58,383 nucleotides of DNA. Source: Streptomyces rochei. Its GTDB lineage: Bacteria > Actinomycetota > Actinomycetes > Streptomycetales > Streptomycetaceae. Position 1 is the stretch's first letter; each line of letters starts with the position of its first letter. Location of the stretch: the NCBI GenBank assembly GCA_002155895.1, contig MUMD01000146.1, forward strand, positions 1-58,383, given 5' to 3'. The translations under genes and the position numbers were made by a program. This document shows positions 35,351-43,547 of the stretch, in pieces. The notes under the pieces were generated by a model that saw only the letters and a list, made by a program, of their open reading frames with translations, ran no database searches and had not been told where the DNA came from.

Positions 35351-37162
35351 TCAGGCCGGCTGCGGCTGGGGCGGCTCCACCAGCCAGGGCAGGGCGCCGC
35401 GGTCACCGGCACCGAGGCGGGTGTAGGCGCCGTAGAGGTGGTTGCCGACGGTGCGGACGGAGAGGGTGAGCCGCTCGGCGATCTGCCGGTTGCTGAGCCC
35501 GGCGGCGGCGAGCGTGACGACCTGCCGCTGGCGGGCGGTGAGTTCGCCGAGGACCAGGCCGGACAGGGCGGGGGTGCGGGCGCCCTCGCAGCGCCGGGCG
35601 AGGGCGACGGCACGGGTGCGGGCGGTGCGCGCGGCGCTCGGGTCGCGGTGGACCCGTACCGCCTGGGCGTGGGCCTCGGCCGCGAAGAGCAGGAAGCCGC
35701 GCCGTTCCAGTTCCCCGGCCACCTCGTCCAGCGCCGGTCCGTCACCCCGTGCCAGGGCGTCGGCGTGCGCGGCGAAGACGCCGGTCAGCCGGCCGGCCGC
35801 GCGTTCGGGCGCGCCGAGCCGGACGGCGTCGTAGGGGTCGCCCGCGGCGGCCGACCGGACCGCCTCGTCGAGGTCGCCGCGGACGGCGGCGGCCCAGGCG
35901 GCGACCGTCCCGGCGCACCGCCGCGGCTCCCGGTCCCCCGCGGTCGCGTCGCCCGACTGCGCCGCTGCCAGGGCGAGTTCGTCGCGGCAGGAGGTGTCCC
36001 GCGGGTCGGTCCGCAGGCCCTCCCGCGCCCAGGCCGCCGCCTCGGCCAGCCGTCCGCCCAGGCGGGCGAACCGGGCGCGCAGCGCCGCGTGCCGGGCCGG
36101 CAGCGGGACCCCCTCGGCCGCCAGCCACTCCCCGACGGGCGCGGACGGCTCGCGTACGTCGGCCCGCTCGATGCGGCGGGCCAGGGCGGCCGTCTCGGCG
36201 TTCAGGGCAGGCCCGCAGCGCTCCGGGGCGCGCGCCAGGCGCCGTGCCCGCAGCCGGCCCGCGGCGGCCCGCAGCACCGGCCCGTGCAGGGGGTGCGCGA
36301 GGCGGGTGGCGCCGTGGTCGTCGACGGTGACCAGGCCCTTGCCCTCCAGGCCCTCCAGGACGGACACGTCCAGGGTGTCCAGGCCGAGGGGCAGGGGTTC
36401 GGCGAAGGCGAGGCGTTCGAGCGTCTCGCGTTCCTCGGGCCGGACACGGTCCAGTACGTGGGCGGTGCGCTCCCGCACGGCCGCGGTGACCGGCACCGGC
36501 CCCCGCCAGGCCCACCGGCCGGTCTCCGGGACCGCGGTGAGCAGCCCCCGGCCGCGCACGGCGGTGAACAGCTCGCGCAGCAGGCGCAGATCGCCCCGGC
36601 TCAGCCGGTGCAGCCGGCGTGCGGTGAGGGGGTCGGGGGCGACTCCCTCGGCGGCCGTGAGCAGGTCGGCGGTCTCGTCGCGGGACAGCGGCGGCAGGGA
36701 GAGGCGGGGCAGCAGCTCCCCGGACCACAGCCGGGACACGGCGCCCGGCACGGGCACGCCCTCCGCGGCGACGACCAGGAGCCGGGTGCGGCCGTGCACG
36801 GCGAGCTGGTGCACGAGGGCCGCGGAGGCGTCGTCGAGCAGGTGGGCGTCGTCGACCAGCAGCAGGCGTACGCCGGACAGGAGCTGTACCGCCCGGTGCA
36901 GGGTGACGGACCCGGGCAGGAGGTGGGCGAAGGCGGCGAAGGGGATGTCCCGGGTCGCGGGCGTCCCGGCCGCCCGGGCGCAGTCCGTGCCGCGGACCGC
37001 CTCGGTCACGAGCCGGGTCTTGCCGCAGCCGGCCGGGCCGGTCACCACGATGCCGCCGCGTCCGGCGGTCACCGACCGTCGTACCAGTTCCAGTTCGTCC
37101 GTCCGCCCGGTGAACGGCCAGGGCGTCCGCAGTGCTCTCACGTCCCGCTCAGAAGTCGTCAC
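35351..37162 (-). CDS. LuxR family AAA-ATPase transcriptional regulator
   Basis: 603 residues, a compact LAL-like regulator. Walker A GPAGCGKTRL (near residue 41) and Walker B RLLLVDDAHLL (near 100) define the N-terminal ATPase; the middle is helical, probably TPR-like; the C-terminus is a LuxR helix-turn-helix (about 535-595, ELTARQRQVVTLAAAGLSNRQIAERL). GTG start without a ribosome site, probably leaderless. It ends close to the CHAT gene (convergent) and is divergent from the metzincin-like gene, sharing a 97-base intergenic region with an elaborate dyad that it may bind. Confidence 0.9.
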   Translation of the reverse strand: MTTSERDVRALRTPWPFTGRTDELELVRRSVTAGRGGIVVTGPAGCGKTRLVTEAVRGTDCARAAGTPATRDIPFAAFAHLLPGSVTLHRAVQLLSGVRLLLVDDAHLLDDASAALVHQLAVHGRTRLLVVAAEGVPVPGAVSRLWSGELLPRLSLPPLSRDETADLLTAAEGVAPDPLTARRLHRLSRGDLRLLRELFTAVRGRGLLTAVPETGRWAWRGPVPVTAAVRERTAHVLDRVRPEERETLERLAFAEPLPLGLDTLDVSVLEGLEGKGLVTVDDHGATRLAHPLHGPVLRAAAGRLRARRLARAPERCGPALNAETAALARRIERADVREPSAPVGEWLAAEGVPLPARHAALRARFARLGGRLAEAAAWAREGLRTDPRDTSCRDELALAAAQSGDATAGDREPRRCAGTVAAWAAAVRGDLDEAVRSAAAGDPYDAVRLGAPERAAGRLTGVFAAHADALARGDGPALDEVAGELERRGFLLFAAEAHAQAVRVHRDPSAARTARTRAVALARRCEGARTPALSGLVLGELTARQRQVVTLAAAGLSNRQIAERLTLSVRTVGNHLYGAYTRLGAGDRGALPWLVEPPQPQPA

Positions 37163-37170
37163 GGAAACAT

Positions 37171-37221
37171 GAGTCGGCCTACTCGCCCCTGATACAGGGC
37201 GACTTGAGTAGACCCCGACTC
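37171..37221. promoter_or_regulatory. Nested dyad between the LuxR and metzincin-like genes
   Basis: GAGTCGG/CCGACTC, CTACTC/GAGTAG and CGCCC/GGGCG arms lie in order around a central TGATACA, with small insertions on the right side. This is a large interrupted palindrome in a divergent promoter, a plausible operator for the LuxR regulator; a cruciform or RNA hairpin is also possible. Confidence 0.45.
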
Positions 37222-37258
37222 AGGCGACCGCACCCGCCCGGACGGCATGCTGGGGGTC

Positions 37259-38338
37259 ATGACCGCACGCTACTGCTCGCTGGCGCGGCAGCCCGCTCCC
37301 GTGTTGCCACCGGGACTGGCCGCCGAGCGCGTCGCCGCGCTGGTCGGCGGGCAGCGGATGTGGGTCAACGGCACCGTGCTGCACTACTGCTTCCTCGGCG
37401 GGGACACCGACTCCTCCGTGGTGCCGATGCCGGGCACCGGCCGCCCGCGGCGGGGGTCGTGGGCGGGGACCGAGGAGCAGCGGGACGTGGTCCGGGACTG
37501 CTTCCGGCAGTGGCAGGACCTCGGCATCGGGCTGGTCCTCACCGAGGTGGGCGACCGGTCGGAGGCCGAGCTGCGGATCGGCTTCCAGCCCGGCGACGGC
37601 TCGTGGTCGGCGGTGGGCAAGGACGCGCTGCGGGTCGGTCTGAACGACCGCACGATGAACTTCGGCTGGGACCTGACCGCGCCCGGGGAGCGCGCGACGG
37701 CCCTGCACCAGATCGGGCACGCGCTCGGCATGCTGCACGAGCACCAGAGCCCGTACTCCGGCATCCTCTGGGACGACGAGGCCGTCTACGCCGAGCTGGC
37801 GGGCCCGCCGAACCACTGGAGCCGGGAGCGGACCTTCCACAACATCCTGCGCAAGCTCGACGGCGACGAGGCCAACGGTCCGGTCTGGGACCCGCAGTCG
37901 ATCATGGAGTATCCCTTCCCGTCCGGGCTGATACTCGAGCCGGAGCACTACCGCTCGGGTCTGCACCCGCCCGGCACCCTCTCCGCCGCCGACAAGGAGT
38001 TCGCCCTGCGCTGGTACCCGCCCCTCGGCCGGCCGGGCCCGCTGGTGCCGTTCCGTTCGGTGCCGCTGGGGCTCGGGCCGGGCGAGCAGGCCGACTTCCG
38101 GGTGGACCCGCCGGAGACCCGCGAGTACACCGTGGGCACCTTCGGCGACAGCGACGCCGTCGTGGTCGTCTTCGAGGTGCGGGACGGCCGGCCCCGCTAC
38201 CTGGCCGGGCACGACGACGGCGGCACACCCCGCAACGCCACGATCAGGGCCCGTTTCGTCAAGGGCCGCCGCTATGTCGTCCGGGTGCGCCTGTACTCCT
38301 CGTGGGGTGCGGGCGAGACGGCGGTCATGTACTGGTGA
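37259..38338 (+). CDS. Metzincin-like (matrixin/astacin-type) protein with catalytic Glu replaced by Gln
   Basis: 359 residues. The zinc motif reads HQIGHALGMLH (His150, His154, His160), so the zinc ligands are kept, but the general base Glu is Gln151 (codon CAG at 37709-37711; one change from GAG). A Met-turn (SIMEYPFP) and the HEHQSP continuation match the M10/M12 peptidases, whose usual form is HExxHxxGxxH. It probably binds zinc and peptide without cutting, or cuts very slowly. A C-terminal beta-rich domain (about 255-359) follows. No clear signal peptide. The start could also be the ATG at 37247; neither has a strong ribosome site. Confidence 0.82.
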   Translation: MTARYCSLARQPAPVLPPGLAAERVAALVGGQRMWVNGTVLHYCFLGGDTDSSVVPMPGTGRPRRGSWAGTEEQRDVVRDCFRQWQDLGIGLVLTEVGDRSEAELRIGFQPGDGSWSAVGKDALRVGLNDRTMNFGWDLTAPGERATALHQIGHALGMLHEHQSPYSGILWDDEAVYAELAGPPNHWSRERTFHNILRKLDGDEANGPVWDPQSIMEYPFPSGLILEPEHYRSGLHPPGTLSAADKEFALRWYPPLGRPGPLVPFRSVPLGLGPGEQADFRVDPPETREYTVGTFGDSDAVVVVFEVRDGRPRYLAGHDDGGTPRNATIRARFVKGRRYVVRVRLYSSWGAGETAVMYW

Positions 38339-38456
38339 CCGCACGGCTCCGAGGCACCCGGGCGCCGCGGCCACAGGCCGGCGCCGGGGGCGGCCGGGGA
38401 GGCCACCCGCGGGGGACGGTGTCGCCGCGACACCGGACACGGGTGGCACCCCGGCC

Positions 38457-38498
38457 GGCCGGGCCCCGCTTCTTCGGGGGAGGAAGCGGGGCCCGGCC
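38457..38498. terminator. Bidirectional terminator hairpin
   Basis: GGCCGGGCCCCGCTTC at 38457-38472 pairs perfectly with 38483-38498 over 16 bases around a ten-base loop, about 120 bases after the metzincin-like gene. The remainder of the 38339-38607 gap is GC-rich and holds no gene that I can support. Confidence 0.75.
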
Positions 38499-38561
38499 GT
38501 GCGCCGTCGGGAGCCTCGCCCGGGCGCGCCACGTCGGGGACCACCATGGGCACGACGCGCG

Positions 38562-38599
38562 CAGGGCCCTCGCGGAGCTGCTGCCCGCGAAGGCCCTGT
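38562..38599 (-). terminator. Terminator of the first tRNA-Pro gene
   Basis: CAGGGCC-x-TCGCGG pairs with CCGCGAAGGCCCTG just beyond the 3' end of the tRNA. A related hairpin (sharing CCCGCGAAGGCCC) follows the second tRNA-Pro copy. Confidence 0.65.
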
Positions 38600-38607
38600 C
38601 ACGTCCG

Positions 38608-38681
<74 letters not shown>

Positions 38682-38911
38682 GTGCGCGCCACCCGTCCCG
38701 GCGTGATCGCGCTGGTCAAGCCTACCTCATCGGCGGGCCCGGGTGCGGCCGCCCGCCGCCCCCTCCGATGGGGCCGGTACGTGCGCAAGGCGTCCTGGAC
38801 GGTCACCGGCGACGGAACGGCCGTTACCCGCCTTTTCCTTCCGGCGCCACCCGATGATCACATCGCGAGACGGCGTTGCGCCGGGCCGTCCACCGGGCGT
38901 TACCTCGCACG

Positions 38912-39871
38912 GTGCGAACCGAACGACCCGAACACCTCAGCGCCCCCGCCGACGGTGACCGCTCCGCGCGGCGTGCCGTGACCGTCTTCCCGATCCTCGT
39001 CCTGCTGGCCGGCGCCCTCGGCCTGCTGCTCCCCGGGAGTTTCACCGGAGGGAGCGAGGCGGTTCCGTATCTGCTGGGCGTCGTGATGTTCTGCATGGGC
39101 ATCACCATGACCCCGGAGGACTTCCGTGGGGTCGTGAAGCGTCCGTGGGCGGTGGCCCTCGGTCTCGTCGCGCACTACGTGATCATGCCGGGGCTCGGCT
39201 GGGCCGTCGCCCACCTGCTCGACCTCCCGCCGCAGCTCGCGGCCGGTGTCATCCTCGTCGGCTGCGCGCCCAGCGGCACCGCCTCCAACGTGGTGACGTA
39301 CCTGGCCCGGGGCGACGTCGCCCTGTCGGTGTCCGTCGCGACGGTCTCCACCCTGGTCGCGCCGCTCGTCACGCCGCCCCTGACGCTGCTGCTGGCCGGT
39401 GAGTACCTTCCGGTCGACGCCGGGTCCATGGTCACCGACATCCTCAAGACGGTGCTGCTGCCCGTCCTCGCGGGGCTGGCCGTACGGCTGCTGGCGGGGC
39501 GGTACGTGGAGCGGGCGCTGCCGGTTCTGCCCTGGCTGTCGGCGGTCACCGTCTCGGTGATCGTGGCGGTCGTGGTGGCGGGCAGCGCCGAGGCCATCAA
39601 GTCGGCCGCGGCGATGGTGTTCCTCGCGGTGGTGCTGCACAACGGCCTGGGCCTGGCGCTGGGGTACGGGGCCGGACGCCTGGGCCGCCTGGGCGAGCCC
39701 GCGAGCCGTGCGATGGCCTTCGAGGTCGGCATGCAGAACTCCGGTCTGGCGGCTTCCCTGGCCACGGCGCACTTCAGCCCGCTCGCGGCCCTGCCGGCGG
39801 CGGTGTTCTCCGTCTGGCACAACGTCTCCGGCGCGGTGGCGGCGGCCTGGCTCTCGCGCCGGGGGCGGTGA
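38912..39871 (+). CDS. Bile acid:sodium symporter family protein
   Basis: About 319 residues, SBF/BASS fold with nine to ten transmembrane helices. Family landmarks are LGVVMFCMGITMTPEDF, GVILVGCAPSGTASNVVTYLARG (crossover helix region) and FEVGMQNSGLAASLA. Bacterial members import sodium with organic anions such as pantoate, 2-oxo acids or bile acids; substrate unknown. The start is uncertain: GTG at 38912 or 38978 are possible and none has a good ribosome site; the hydrophobic part starts after 38978. Confidence 0.83.
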   Translation: MRTERPEHLSAPADGDRSARRAVTVFPILVLLAGALGLLLPGSFTGGSEAVPYLLGVVMFCMGITMTPEDFRGVVKRPWAVALGLVAHYVIMPGLGWAVAHLLDLPPQLAAGVILVGCAPSGTASNVVTYLARGDVALSVSVATVSTLVAPLVTPPLTLLLAGEYLPVDAGSMVTDILKTVLLPVLAGLAVRLLAGRYVERALPVLPWLSAVTVSVIVAVVVAGSAEAIKSAAAMVFLAVVLHNGLGLALGYGAGRLGRLGEPASRAMAFEVGMQNSGLAASLATAHFSPLAALPAAVFSVWHNVSGAVAAAWLSRRGR

Positions 39872-39903
39872 CGTGTCCCGCGGCAGGCCGAGCGGTGCGA
39901 CGC

Positions 39904-39943
39904 TCCACAGGGCCACGTAGGACGATCCACAGGGCCACGTAGG
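39904..39943. repeat. 22-base-period direct repeat
   Basis: TCCACAGGGCCACGTAGG occurs twice (39904-39921 and 39926-39943), 22 bases apart, in the gap between the symporter and cupin genes. No function apparent; possibly slippage. Confidence 0.6.
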
Positions 39944-40085
39944 CGGAGAGGCCGCCGCCGGCGTCGTGGGCGGTGTTCACGTCGCCGTGCCTCGTCGCAG
40001 GAGCGACGAAGTGTCCGCGCGCGCCCCCGGATACGCCACACACTGTCGGCCCCGGAGCCGCCGCCGCCCCGGCTAGCGTCACGGC

Positions 40086-40433
40086 ATGACCCACAGTTTC
40101 GTCGTGCACGTCCCCGAGGCCGAGCTCGAACCCGAGCCCCTCTCCCCCGAGCAGATCGTCTCCGGCACCCCCGAGGTGACCGGCAAGGTGGTCTGGGAGT
40201 CGGCGGACGGCCGCCGGGTGCGCGGGGTCTGGCAGATCACCCCGGGGGTGGTCACCGACACCGAGGCGGACGAGATGTTCGTGGTGCTCAGCGGCTCGGC
40301 CACCATCGAGGTGGCGGGCGGCCCGACGCTGACGGTCGGTCCGGGCGACCTGGCCGTGCTGCGCGAGGGCGACCGCACGACGTGGACGGTGCACGAGACG
40401 CTGCGCAAGGCGTACGCGATCGACCTGGGTTAG
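40086..40433 (+). CDS. Cupin domain-containing protein
   Basis: 115-residue single-domain beta-barrel of the (DUF861-like) cupin group: central EMFVVLSGSATIEVAGGPTL and GPGDLAVLREGDRTTWTVHETLRKAY. The usual metal-binding His of motif 1 is replaced (DTEADEMF), while WTVHE keeps a His in motif 2, so metal binding is doubtful. Function unknown; (S)-ureidoglycine aminohydrolase-like cupins and sugar-binding regulators share this form. The ATG lies close after a TAGCGT -10-like box, possibly leaderless or nearly so. Confidence 0.8.
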   Translation: MTHSFVVHVPEAELEPEPLSPEQIVSGTPEVTGKVVWESADGRRVRGVWQITPGVVTDTEADEMFVVLSGSATIEVAGGPTLTVGPGDLAVLREGDRTTWTVHETLRKAYAIDLG

Positions 40434-40451
40434 CGCGACGCCCGCTGGGCT

Positions 40452-40473
40452 TTGTCCTGTCAAAAGGTTGACA
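40452..40473 (+). promoter_or_regulatory. Candidate operator/-35 before the Gfo/Idh gene
   Basis: TTGTCCTGTCAA (40452-40463) followed by TTGACA (40468-40473), 65-85 bases before the ATG. The reverse strand reads TTGACAGGACAA, one base different from TTGTCAGGACAA at 43494 and similar to TTGTCAAGACAT at 51275, pointing to a shared regulator. Confidence 0.5.
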
Positions 40474-40537
40474 TGATGCCGACGCTCCGCACAGGGTGGG
40501 CGGGACAGCGCAGGGACCGGTCCGAAGAAGGGCTCTC

Positions 40538-41701
40538 ATGGTGGACGCACTCGGTGTCGCCGTCGTCGGTTTCGGCTGGATGGGCCGGGTGCACACCCAG
40601 GCGTACGCCCGGGTCCGCCACCACTATCCGCGGCTGGCCCTCCGTCCCGAGCTGATCACCGTCGCCGAGGAGGTGCCGGGACGGGCCGAGGAGGCCGCCG
40701 CGCAGTTCGGCTTCGTCTCCACGACCCGCGACTGGCGCGAGGTGGCCGCGGACCCGCGGGTCCGGGCGGTCAGCATCACCGCGCCGAACTTCCTGCACCG
40801 GGAGATCGCCGTCGCCATGGCCGAGGCGGGCAAGCACATCTGGATCGAGAAGCCGGTCGGTCTCTGCCTCGACGACGCGCGGGCCGTGGCGGACGCGGTC
40901 GCCGAGGCCGGGGTGCAGGGCGCGGTCGGCTTCAACTACCGCAACGCGCCCGCCGTGGAGGCCGCCCGCGCGCTGATCGCCGACGGGGAGATCGGCACGG
41001 TCACCCATGTCCGCATCCGCCTCTTCAGCGACTACGCCGCCCATCCCGAGGGGGCGCTGACCTGGCGCTACGAGCGTGAGCCCGGCGGCAGCGGGGTGCT
41101 CGGCGACCTGGCCTCGCACGGCGCGGACCTGGCCCGTTTCCTGCTCGGCGACATCGCGTCGCTGACCGCCGACACGGCCGTGTTCGTGCCGCGACGGGCC
41201 CGCCCCACCGCCGCCACCGCCGGGCACGCGCGGGCCGCCGGCGGCGACATGGGGCCGGTCGAGAACGAGGACTACGTCAACTGCCTGCTGCGCTTCGCCT
41301 CCGGCGCCCGCGGCGTCCTGGAGGCCAGCCGGGTCTCGGTCGGCGAGCAGAACAACTACGGCTTCGAGGTGCACGGCACCACGGGGGCGGTGTTCTGGGA
41401 CTTCCGGCGCATGAACGAACTGCGCGTCAGCCGCGGCACCGCCTACCAGGACCAGCCGGTCAGCACGGTATACGTCGGCCCGGCGCACGGCGAGTTCGCG
41501 GCCTTCCAGCCGGGTGCCGCCAACGCCATGGGCTACGACGACCTCAAGGTGGTGGAGGCCCACCGTTTCCTGCGCTCGATCGCCGAGTCGACCCCGTACG
41601 GCGCCACCCTGCCGGACGCCGTGCACAGCGCGGCCGTGCTGGAGGCGATGGTCCGGTCGGCGGAGCAAGGCACCTGGGTCAGCCCCGCGCTCGACGGGTG
41701 A
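40538..41701 (+). CDS. Gfo/Idh/MocA family oxidoreductase
   Basis: 387 residues. N-terminal Rossmann loop VVGFGWMGRVHTQAY, conserved IEKPVGL (Lys of the EKP catalytic motif) and C-terminal beta-sheet domain with GDLASHGADLARFLLG (His/Asp of the active site). These NAD(P)-linked enzymes oxidise polyols such as inositols or sugars; with inositol genes nearby a scyllo- or substituted-inositol dehydrogenase is plausible. ATG preceded by AAGAAGGG. It ends convergently with the TMEM175 gene, overlapping by 23 bases. Confidence 0.88.
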   Translation: MVDALGVAVVGFGWMGRVHTQAYARVRHHYPRLALRPELITVAEEVPGRAEEAAAQFGFVSTTRDWREVAADPRVRAVSITAPNFLHREIAVAMAEAGKHIWIEKPVGLCLDDARAVADAVAEAGVQGAVGFNYRNAPAVEAARALIADGEIGTVTHVRIRLFSDYAAHPEGALTWRYEREPGGSGVLGDLASHGADLARFLLGDIASLTADTAVFVPRRARPTAATAGHARAAGGDMGPVENEDYVNCLLRFASGARGVLEASRVSVGEQNNYGFEVHGTTGAVFWDFRRMNELRVSRGTAYQDQPVSTVYVGPAHGEFAAFQPGAANAMGYDDLKVVEAHRFLRSIAESTPYGATLPDAVHSAAVLEAMVRSAEQGTWVSPALDG

Positions 41702-42320
41702 GGGCGTCCCGGCGGGCCCGCGTCGCCGATCGGCCCAGCAGTCCCTGGACCGGGACCAGCACCAGCCAGCTCCACATGGCCGCCGGGCCGACCGCCAGGG
41801 CGAGCGGAATGCTCAGCGCGAAGACCACCACCGTCGCCGCGATGTCCAGGCCGAAGAGGAGGAACCCCTCCTCGGGGGCCGCGCCGCCGCGCAGCCAGGG
41901 CCGGGTGGCCAGCACGGCGAGCAGGGCGAGGTGGGAGGCGCCCAGGGCGGCGATCGCCGCCGCGTAGACGGCGACGGAGACCGGCTCGTTGCCGTACTCG
42001 GCGAGGAGCTTGGTGGGGAAGGGGAGCAGGGCCGCGACGCCCAGGCCGAGCAGGGACAGGGTGATCACCTGGCCGTCGACCTGCTCCACGTAGCCGAAGA
42101 TGCGGCGGTGGTCGCGCCAGAAGACCCCGAGCACCAGCAGACTCAGCACGTACGCCCCCAGGTTGGGCGCGAGGTCGCGCAGTTCGGCGTGGTAGGCGGC
42201 GGAGTCCAGACCGCTGGGGACGGAGAAGTCGAGGACGAGCAGGGTGATCGCGATCGCGAAGACGCCGTCGGCCAGCGCGACCACCCGCTCGGGGCCGCCG
42301 GCCGGAGTCGATTTCCACAT
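41679..42320 (-). CDS. TMEM175 (DUF1211) family membrane protein, putative potassium channel
   Basis: 213 residues with six hydrophobic segments. The first helix has the family signature ADGVFAIAITLLVLDF (usual form F-SDGVFAIAITLL), which forms the pore constriction of bacterial TMEM175 potassium channels. Function in Streptomyces is not established. ATG start; no operon partner. Convergent with the Gfo/Idh gene. Confidence 0.86.
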   Translation of the reverse strand: MWKSTPAGGPERVVALADGVFAIAITLLVLDFSVPSGLDSAAYHAELRDLAPNLGAYVLSLLVLGVFWRDHRRIFGYVEQVDGQVITLSLLGLGVAALLPFPTKLLAEYGNEPVSVAVYAAAIAALGASHLALLAVLATRPWLRGGAAPEEGFLLFGLDIAATVVVFALSIPLALAVGPAAMWSWLVLVPVQGLLGRSATRARRDALTRRARG

Positions 42321-42383
42321 GCGCCCGACGGTACGAGCGGCCGCGCGAACACCCTTGTCACACGCCCGGGGCGGCGGTGCGCG

Positions 42384-43418
42384 TCACACGGTCGCGGTGT
42401 CGGGAGGCAGGTTGTGCGGGGTGACGACCTGGATCGCCGACGGCCGCGCGGGACCGGCGGGCGGCAGGGCGCCGTGGGCCCGCATCACGTGGCGGCACGC
42501 CTCGCGCAGGTCCTGGCGCAGGTCGTGGTGGAGGACGACGGACAGGCGCCGCTCGCGCAGCAGGCGGGTGTTGTCCTGGTCGAGGTCGTGGGCGACGAAC
42601 ACCTCGCAGACGCGGCCGAGGTCCTCGAAGGCGCGCAGGGTGGCGATGTTGCCGCCGCCGATCGAGTAGACGGCCCGGATGTCCGGATCGCGTTCCAGCG
42701 CGGCCCGCACCAGGTCGTACTGGGTGGCGTCCAGGCCCTGCCCCTCGGCGATCTCGACGAGGGCCCGCCCGGGGTGGCGGGCCCGCATCAGGCCCCGGAA
42801 ACCCATCTCCCGCTCCTCCTCGTTGCGGAAGAAGCCGCTGCTGAGGCTGGTGAGGACGTTGCCGGGACGGTCGCCGAGCCACTGGCCCATGAGGTAGGCG
42901 GCGGTCGCGCCGGCCGCCCGGTCGTCGATGCCGACGTAGGCGACCCGGGGGGCGGCGGGCAGGTCCGTCGCCAGGGTGACGACGGGGACGCCGGCGGCGG
43001 TCAGCCGGGTCACGGCGGCGTTCACCTCGGGGACGTCCGGGGCCTTGAGGATCACCCCCTGGGAGCCGCGCCGGGCGATCCGGTCCAGGGTGGCGGTCAG
43101 CTCCCCGGCCGGGTCCGTCTCGCGGAAGTGGAAGCGGCAGCGCACCACCGCCGGGTGCAGCGCGGGCAGTTCGGCCTCCAGAGCGGCCCGCACGGCGGTG
43201 GTGAAGCGTTCCGGGGCCTGCATCACGATGTCGCACATGAACGTGCGGCCGACCAGCCGGACCTGGGTGCGCTGACGGTCCAGGTCGGCGATGGCCCGGC
43301 GCACCTCGTACGCGGTGCTCTCGCGCACGCCGCCGCGGCCGTTGAGCACCCGGTCGACGGTGGCCTCGCTCAGACCCGCCTGCCGGGCGATCTCCCGGAT
43401 CGGGAAGGGGTGTCCCAT
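42384..43418 (-). CDS. LacI family transcriptional regulator (RbsB-like effector domain)
   Basis: 344 residues. HTH and hinge: PIREIARQAGLSEATVDRVLNGRGGVRE (residues 5-32 as position guide). The effector domain resembles type-1 periplasmic binding proteins of the ribose/inositol class (YVGIDDRAAGATAAYLMG, YSIGGGNIATLRAFED). It is divergent from the dioxygenase gene and probably controls it, and perhaps the sugar ABC transporter, through the TTGTCAGGACAA palindrome between them. ATG at 43418 has GGAG seven bases upstream; an earlier in-frame start at 43448 lacks one. Confidence 0.9.
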   Translation of the reverse strand: MGHPFPIREIARQAGLSEATVDRVLNGRGGVRESTAYEVRRAIADLDRQRTQVRLVGRTFMCDIVMQAPERFTTAVRAALEAELPALHPAVVRCRFHFRETDPAGELTATLDRIARRGSQGVILKAPDVPEVNAAVTRLTAAGVPVVTLATDLPAAPRVAYVGIDDRAAGATAAYLMGQWLGDRPGNVLTSLSSGFFRNEEEREMGFRGLMRARHPGRALVEIAEGQGLDATQYDLVRAALERDPDIRAVYSIGGGNIATLRAFEDLGRVCEVFVAHDLDQDNTRLLRERRLSVVLHHDLRQDLREACRHVMRAHGALPPAGPARPSAIQVVTPHNLPPDTATV

Positions 43419-43493
43419 GACCGGCTCCTCGGCTTCCTCCCGCGGCACGCTCTGAGGGGTTTTTGATGGCCGCCTGCTGGTTGTTCGACGCGT

Positions 43494-43505
43494 TTGTCAG
43501 GACAA
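43494..43505. promoter_or_regulatory. Operator palindrome TTGTCAGGACAA
   Basis: Perfect five-base arms (TTGTC/GACAA) around two bases, in the 129-base gap between the divergent LacI and PhyH genes. Close matches lie at 40452 and 51275. ATGACAG follows, giving a possible further half-site. Confidence 0.55.
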
Positions 43506-43547
43506 GAATGACAGCACCGCGTCGCCCCTGTCAGCGAAAGGACGACG

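Noticed and set aside
38339-38607. Possible gene between the metzincin-like gene and tRNA-Pro
   Set aside because: Frames exist but span terminators and have no start signal or motif.
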